Assembly: GCF_964340395.1 (NCBI RefSeq) | Contig: NC_135569.1 | Location: forward strand, 6,874,040 to 6,884,039 | Origin: Glandiceps talaboti | Lineage: Eukaryota > Hemichordata > Enteropneusta > Spengelidae | Length of the DNA: 10,000 nucleotides | Reading direction: 5' to 3' | The notes under the pieces: generated by a model | What the model was told of the DNA's origin: nothing | The model's input: the letters and a program-made list of their open reading frames with translations, nothing else | Databases searched by the model: none | Shown: positions 6,970 through 10,000 of the stretch, piece after piece | Numbering within the stretch: the first letter of the stretch is position 1 | How the letters are laid out: each line of letters opens with the position of its first letter | Program-made: the position numbers and the translations under genes

Positions 6970-7224
6970 ATGGCAAGTCTCTCTGATCATATAGATCATG
7001 TTTCTCTAGTATTGCCCGGCCATGCTGTGTTTATTTATACAAAAACCAGTGCACGGCAGCCCGTAAACAGGTATCGACTGTCCCTTTACTATTTCGCTAG
7101 TAATAAAACCCGTGTTACGCACGAGTCGACAGACGAGAAGCTTGCGATTCGCTTGCCCAACCTAATACAAAATAATGTACATATAGTGGCCTATCTCTAT
7201 GCTACTCCATCACGTCGTATTTGA
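6970..7224 (+). CDS. Small unrecognised single-exon ORF (84 residues)
   Basis: ATG (G at +4, in-frame TAA three codons upstream) opens 84 codons to TGA. It begins MASLSDHIDHVSLVLPGHAV and ends NNVHIVAYLYATPSRRI. Amino-acid composition is balanced, codon use is varied, and alternating hydrophobic stretches (SLVLPGHAVFIYT, YRLSLYYFA, HIVAYLYA) suggest beta strands. There is no signal peptide, membrane segment or motif I recognise. No TATA box or polyadenylation signal is tied to it. It could be a young gene, a mobile-element remnant, or chance in otherwise stop-rich DNA. Confidence 0.35.
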   Translation: MASLSDHIDHVSLVLPGHAVFIYTKTSARQPVNRYRLSLYYFASNKTRVTHESTDEKLAIRLPNLIQNNVHIVAYLYATPSRRI

Positions 7225-7368
7225 CCCAGAAATTGTAACTGTTCTCATTCCCAATAGCCATTCCCACATCAACTATTCTCAATCAGTGGTCTAGAAACTT
7301 TGGAAGATGTACGTACGAAAAAAATTTGTGAGTGTGAAACAAAATTCCTTGAGGTCAAAGATAGGAGT

Positions 7369-7586
7369 TGTGGGATACGAAAATCGTATTCCTTGCAGAA
7401 AAGTGCACAAAATATCATAAATACATTACCAACGTCGGGCAATTAAACCTTCAATACATTATTAATTCATGCCATTTGTCAACTAAATTGAATTATGTTA
7501 ATGCTTTGTTGTATGACCTTCCAGACAATGTTATCAATCTTTTACTACGCTCACAAAATACAGCTGCCAGAATAACCACTCTCTGA
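7369..7586 (+). pseudogene. Fragment of non-LTR retrotransposon reverse transcriptase
   Basis: The plus frame ending TGA at 7584-7586 encodes LSTKLNYVNALLYDLPDNVI followed by LLRSQNTAARITTL. This matches the familiar end of CR1/L2/jockey-type reverse transcriptase domains (S-R-L-DY-N-LLYGLP ... LQ-QN-AAR). In intact elements this region leads on to an HITP-L--LHWLPV segment. Here the frame stops at once and that segment is not visible, and the YADD catalytic part upstream is missing. It is a dead 5'- and 3'-truncated copy. Only the part from about 7425 is clearly related; the boundary upstream is approximate. Confidence 0.75.
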
Positions 7587-7740
7587 AGCAAGTGTTACTC
7601 GATGGCCAGTTACTCTCACATACACAATAAAATGGGACCCTCCCCCTATCCGTTTTGCTAAAAAAATTGCCCTCCATCAATTTCCTTTCTCTAAAATATT
7701 ACCCTCCCCTGTCCAAATATTTCAATGTAAAAAGATTAAT

Positions 7741-7862
7741 AGTAATCAGGGGGTACGGGGTTCGAATCCCACTAGCGAGAGACAGGGATTTTGGTACTTT
7801 ACATGTAGTGGTTGTGGTGGTGGGATGTGATAGGATTTGAAACCGGTGGCAGCGGTGGGATA
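7741..7862 (+). mobile_element. tRNA-derived SINE-like fragment with a perfect B box
   Basis: GGTTCGAATCC at 7759-7769 is a perfect RNA polymerase III B box, with a partial T-arm (GGG ... CCC around loop TTCGAAT). No A box, anticodon arm or cloverleaf precedes it, so this is not a tRNA gene. The downstream part, GTGGTTGTGGTGGTGGGATG to the GGTGGCAGCGGTGGGAT block at 7845-7861, shares 17 bases in inverted orientation with 2697-2713. That supports a dispersed repeat family. Confidence 0.5.
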
Positions 7863-8070
7863 ATGCCATAAATTAAAAAAATGGCCCAAAGTAACGTGAC
7901 CCTCCCCTAATTTCAATTTTCTGCTTAGACTACTAGTAAAATATGACTGCAAACAAGATGGAGTAAAAGTTTGAACATAATAACGTAATATTCTATATAT
8001 CCATCTGTACAAGCAAACTTGCATGCTCCTGTGATTTTTACAGGCCATGTATCATCGAAATCATCGAGAA
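7863..8070. other. Upstream flank of the plus-strand gene
   Basis: No coding or repeat content recognised. It may belong to the promoter region of the gene starting at 8165. Confidence 0.4.
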
Positions 8071-8112
8071 AGGTCACGCCGGGTCAAACGACGTAAGTTC
8101 AAGTTGGGGTCA
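8071..8112 (+). promoter_or_regulatory. Cluster of four nuclear-receptor half-sites (DR4 and DR5)
   Basis: Half-sites on one strand: AGGTCA 8071-8076, GGGTCA 8081-8086, AGTTCA 8096-8101, GGGTCA 8107-8112. The first pair is spaced by 4 (DR4, the thyroid/LXR-type arrangement). The last pair is spaced by 5 (DR5, the classical retinoic-acid-receptor element). All lie 53-94 bases before the start codon at 8165. Matching is by consensus only. Confidence 0.45.
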
Positions 8113-8135
8113 ACTAACCGTGACATGCGCAGATA

Positions 8136-8143
8136 ATGCAAAT
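8136..8143 (+). promoter_or_regulatory. POU octamer ATGCAAAT
   Basis: A perfect octamer lies 22 bases before the start codon, just after CATGCGCAG, which contains an NRF1-type GCGCA core. Position near a start codon is suggestive only. Confidence 0.35.
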
Positions 8144-8164
8144 GACAAAGCCTCTTCATTCAAC

Positions 8165-8227
8165 ATGGCTGCGAGAAGATGTCTGTGTTGCTGTTGCAGG
8201 AACCCGGAAGAAAACACTGAAGAAATG
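8165..8227 (+). CDS. First coding exon of a plus-strand gene, cysteine-rich N-terminus
   Basis: ACATGGCTGCG is a good initiation context (A at -3, G at +4). It opens 21 codons, MAARRCLCCCCRNPEENTEE followed by Met. A consensus donor GTGAGT begins at 8228, phase 0. The cluster of five cysteines after two arginines in a cytosolic-type N-terminus is the sort of segment that is S-palmitoylated (inference). The acidic PEENTEE stretch follows. I do not recognise the gene. The upstream regulatory cluster supports a gene start here. The downstream exon is uncertain, with two candidates at 8947 and 9279. Confidence 0.5.
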
Positions 8228-8946
8228 GTGAGTTTCTGAATATATTGAAAGAGTAGATATTATATAGATATCAAATTGTATAACGATCATGGGGACGGTG
8301 GCCTCTACGAGTCGACCGAGTGATGTTTGTGTGGTACTAGTGTTAATGTATTGTACGATCGCGTCCACATGGTGAACGAAGAGAAACTGGAAAGGGGCGT
8401 GTATTACTAATACTACACGAGTCCACAACAGTGTGTTCGTGCTAGTAATGGTTAACGCCTTATTTGTTTCCTGTTCTTGAATGTTGCTGTTGTTATTTCT
8501 TGCCTTCCGTAAAGTAACTGCATAGAATAAAACACAGGAAAGATAAATTAGAAACGGCGTGACTCTATTTATAAACGTCTCGACAACAATAACAATAACA
8601 GTTTAGCGCCCCGCCTCCACCCCGTTATATTATAAAATCCTGTTATATGACACATTTGTATAGGACCAAATTTTCACTTGGCAATCAAGAAAATTACTAA
8701 TATTCATTATACGATATATGATGAACTGTATGTTAATAGTTATTTGAGGCGATTTGTAGTGGAACATTATACGGACAAGACAAGATAATACGATGTTACC
8801 ACACTTTAGGACTGATTTTCCGTTATATAAACGTTGCAATGTTTTCACTAAGTTTGAAACAACTTAATGCAATATAGTAATTTGTGCAAACATTAGCAAA
8901 CACATTGCATAGTGAAACATTTTTTTTCTGTAAATTTTGGCAACAG
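8228..8946 (+). other. Probable intron 1 of the plus-strand gene
   Basis: Between the 8228 donor and the 8946 acceptor the sequence is AT-rich and stop-rich. It includes AACAAT/AACAAT-type short repeats at 8583-8600 and GACAAGACAAGATAA at 8774-8788. No exon is recognised. Confidence 0.4.
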
Positions 8947-9048
8947 GTTTTCATCGTTGTGAGTTTGATCATGACAAAAAGAAGATTTTGTCACATTTGG
9001 CCCATACCTGTGATATTTGTTGTCTGTGTAATATTTTGTACACTGTGA
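8947..9048 (+). CDS. Candidate terminal exon encoding a hydrophobic segment
   Basis: A T-rich tract ending GGCAACAG (8946) is a strong acceptor. The phase-0 frame that continues exon 1 reads VFIVVSLIMTKRRFCH, then IWPIPVIFVVCVIFCTL and TGA (9046-9048). Joined to exon 1 this gives a 54-residue protein: Cys-rich head, a short hydrophobic stretch, a basic TKRR link and a membrane-helix-like tail. An ATTAAA at 9141-9146 could serve polyadenylation. It competes with the 9279 exon and could be an intronic coincidence. Confidence 0.3.
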   Translation, partial: VFIVVSLIMTKRRFCHIWPIPVIFVVCVIFCTL

Positions 9049-9278
9049 TGACCAATTTTAAACCCTGTATATAAACCAGACCAACAGACATGATTATAGC
9101 AGTTACATGGCATGGTTGATATGGTCCTGTGATTAATCCGATTAAAATCTGATAAGTAGGAGGCTCTATTTGCTTAATTTATTCAGATATCTTTGGGTTC
9201 ACTCCAGGGTCTCTGAATACCCTTTTTCACATCTATTGTGTTTGTCTTTAATGAACTCTTTGTTTGTCATCTGTCAAG
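9049..9278 (+). other. Non-coding stretch between candidate exons
   Basis: Nothing recognised other than the ATTAAA noted at 9141-9146. Confidence 0.4.
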
Positions 9279-9320
9279 TGGCCGCCTTCCCAAACTACTG
9301 TAGACTGTGAAACACACAGT
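9279..9320 (+). CDS. Candidate alternative internal exon (14 codons)
   Basis: The pyrimidine-rich CTCTTTGTTTGTCATCTGTCAAG (ending 9278) precedes a 42-base frame, WPPSQTTVDCETHS, closed by a GTAAGC donor at 9321. Both ends are phase 0 and fit exon 1. It would give an open protein continuing beyond the window. This is weak because the exon is so short. Confidence 0.25.
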
Positions 9321-9411
9321 GTAAGCTGGCTACTCTAGATAACCATTTGCCCATCATGACATCTTAGTCATGTAAGTCCTATCACCCGCAGTTATTACTT
9401 TGTACAGCAGG

Positions 9412-9436
9412 CAAGACAAGACAAGATAAGACGAGA
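9412..9436 (+). repeat. Short (CAAGA)n pentanucleotide tract
   Basis: Five units: CAAGA, CAAGA, CAAGA, TAAGA, CGAGA. A 15-base core, GACAAGACAAGATAA (9415-9429), also occurs at 8774-8788. Confidence 0.7.
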
Positions 9437-9803
9437 CAAATCAAATTTTTCATATGACCTTGCAGTAGAAATGTATCAAGTGCTTGATATTGCAGACATT
9501 ATGTTTGCGGGAAGCAGTTTTGTATGTGACAAAAATAATAGCCACTTGTTGTTAGACAAAATACTTATAATAAGTAATTATAAATGAGGAATTGAAAAGA
9601 GGAAGCGGTCTTATTTCCACATAAAGTCTGACTGAGTACATAGTAATGCGCTAAAGAGGTAAATGGAATGTCATAATTATGGGGAACAAAGTTGATGCTG
9701 ATGTTATCATAGCTGCAGCAGTAATAGGAGACCCAGGAAAGTCATAATTTTTGTGTACCCTGGACTCGACTGATGTACGTACGTGTTTGACAGAACGTCA
9801 ATT

Positions 9804-9830
9804 CCCCCCCCCCCCCCCCCCCCCCCCCCC
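9804..9830 (+). repeat. C27 homopolymer
   Basis: Twenty-seven uninterrupted C. The exact length of such runs is often unreliable in assemblies. Confidence 0.9.
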
Positions 9831-9902
9831 AGCGCTATTATTACATATTTACCAGTGATTACTTGTTTTGGTGCATGGACATACTAGTCATTGCATGCAT
9901 GT

Positions 9903-9921
9903 ATGCAAATTATATGCAAAT
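9903..9921 (+). promoter_or_regulatory. Two tandem POU octamers
   Basis: ATGCAAAT at 9903-9910 and again at 9914-9921, same strand, separated by three bases. The preceding TGCATGCATGTATGC adds half-octamer-like sequence. It could be an intronic or distal enhancer element. Confidence 0.3.
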
Positions 9922-10000
9922 GAGTACATGGTCATTCCTGGTACACCAAAATGTATGATTGCACTCATCAATATTGACTGAAATTTGCTGTGCTTGCAAA

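Larger units (their letters stand above)
9321..10000 (+). other. Intron-like or intergenic tail of the window
   Basis: No exon recognised. It holds the CAAGA tract, a 27-base C run (9804-9830) and two octamer motifs (9903-9921). Confidence 0.4.

Noticed and set aside
7741-7775. tRNA gene
   Set aside because: Only the B box and a partial T-arm are present; no acceptor stem, D-arm or anticodon arm can be placed.
7746-8048. Minus-strand 100-codon frame
   Set aside because: Antisense to the SINE-like fragment. Its GFEPRTP end is the usual reading of a reversed tRNA B box, not a gene.
8156-8428. Minus-strand 90-codon frame
   Set aside because: Antisense to the first exon of the plus-strand gene, with no domain pattern.

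Overview
This is an AT-rich animal nuclear sequence. Candidate genes are built from short exons with GT-AG splice sites, separated by introns full of tetranucleotide microsatellites. There are also decayed non-LTR, SINE-like and MITE-like pieces. No operons, ribosome-binding sites or prokaryotic genes are visible. The ankyrin and PAW-domain coding content and the repeat style suggest a marine invertebrate bilaterian, such as a hemichordate, amphioxus or lophotrochozoan. The species cannot be named from the sequence alone.

Left half, minus strand (about 4940 down to 592, and probably past the window edge): the best-supported gene. Six exons join with compatible phases (0,0,1,0,0) into one open frame of 295 residues without a stop. 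The protein starts MADDSILPHERE and then carries a PAW domain, the C-terminal sugar-binding-type domain of cytosolic peptide:N-glycanase. Two to three ankyrin repeats follow. The transglutaminase-fold catalytic core and PUB domain of N-glycanase are absent, so this looks like a PAW-ankyrin protein that is not itself the enzyme. Its 3' end is off the window or unresolved; a possible further exon touches base 1. Its introns hold long (GAAT)n, (CCAA)n, (CAGA)n, (TCTG)n and (CT)n arrays, and intron 1 holds a 245-bp terminal-inverted-repeat element.

Middle (about 4940-8070): mostly non-coding. It contains two unrecognised plus-strand open frames (5327-5725 with one internal stop; 6970-7224), a fragment of a non-LTR retrotransposon reverse transcriptase (about 7425-7586), and a tRNA-derived SINE-like piece with a perfect B box (7741-7862). 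One segment of the SINE-like piece recurs inverted at 2697-2713.

Right (8071-10000): a probable plus-strand gene starts at 8165 with a cysteine-rich N-terminus (MAARRCLCCCCRN) and a strong donor at 8228. Just upstream is a cluster of four nuclear-receptor half-sites, forming DR4 and DR5 spacings, and an ATGCAAAT octamer. Two alternative second exons are visible: a hydrophobic terminal one at 8947-9048 and a small internal one at 9279-9320. The rest is intron-like, with a 27-base C run and a pair of tandem octamers near the end.
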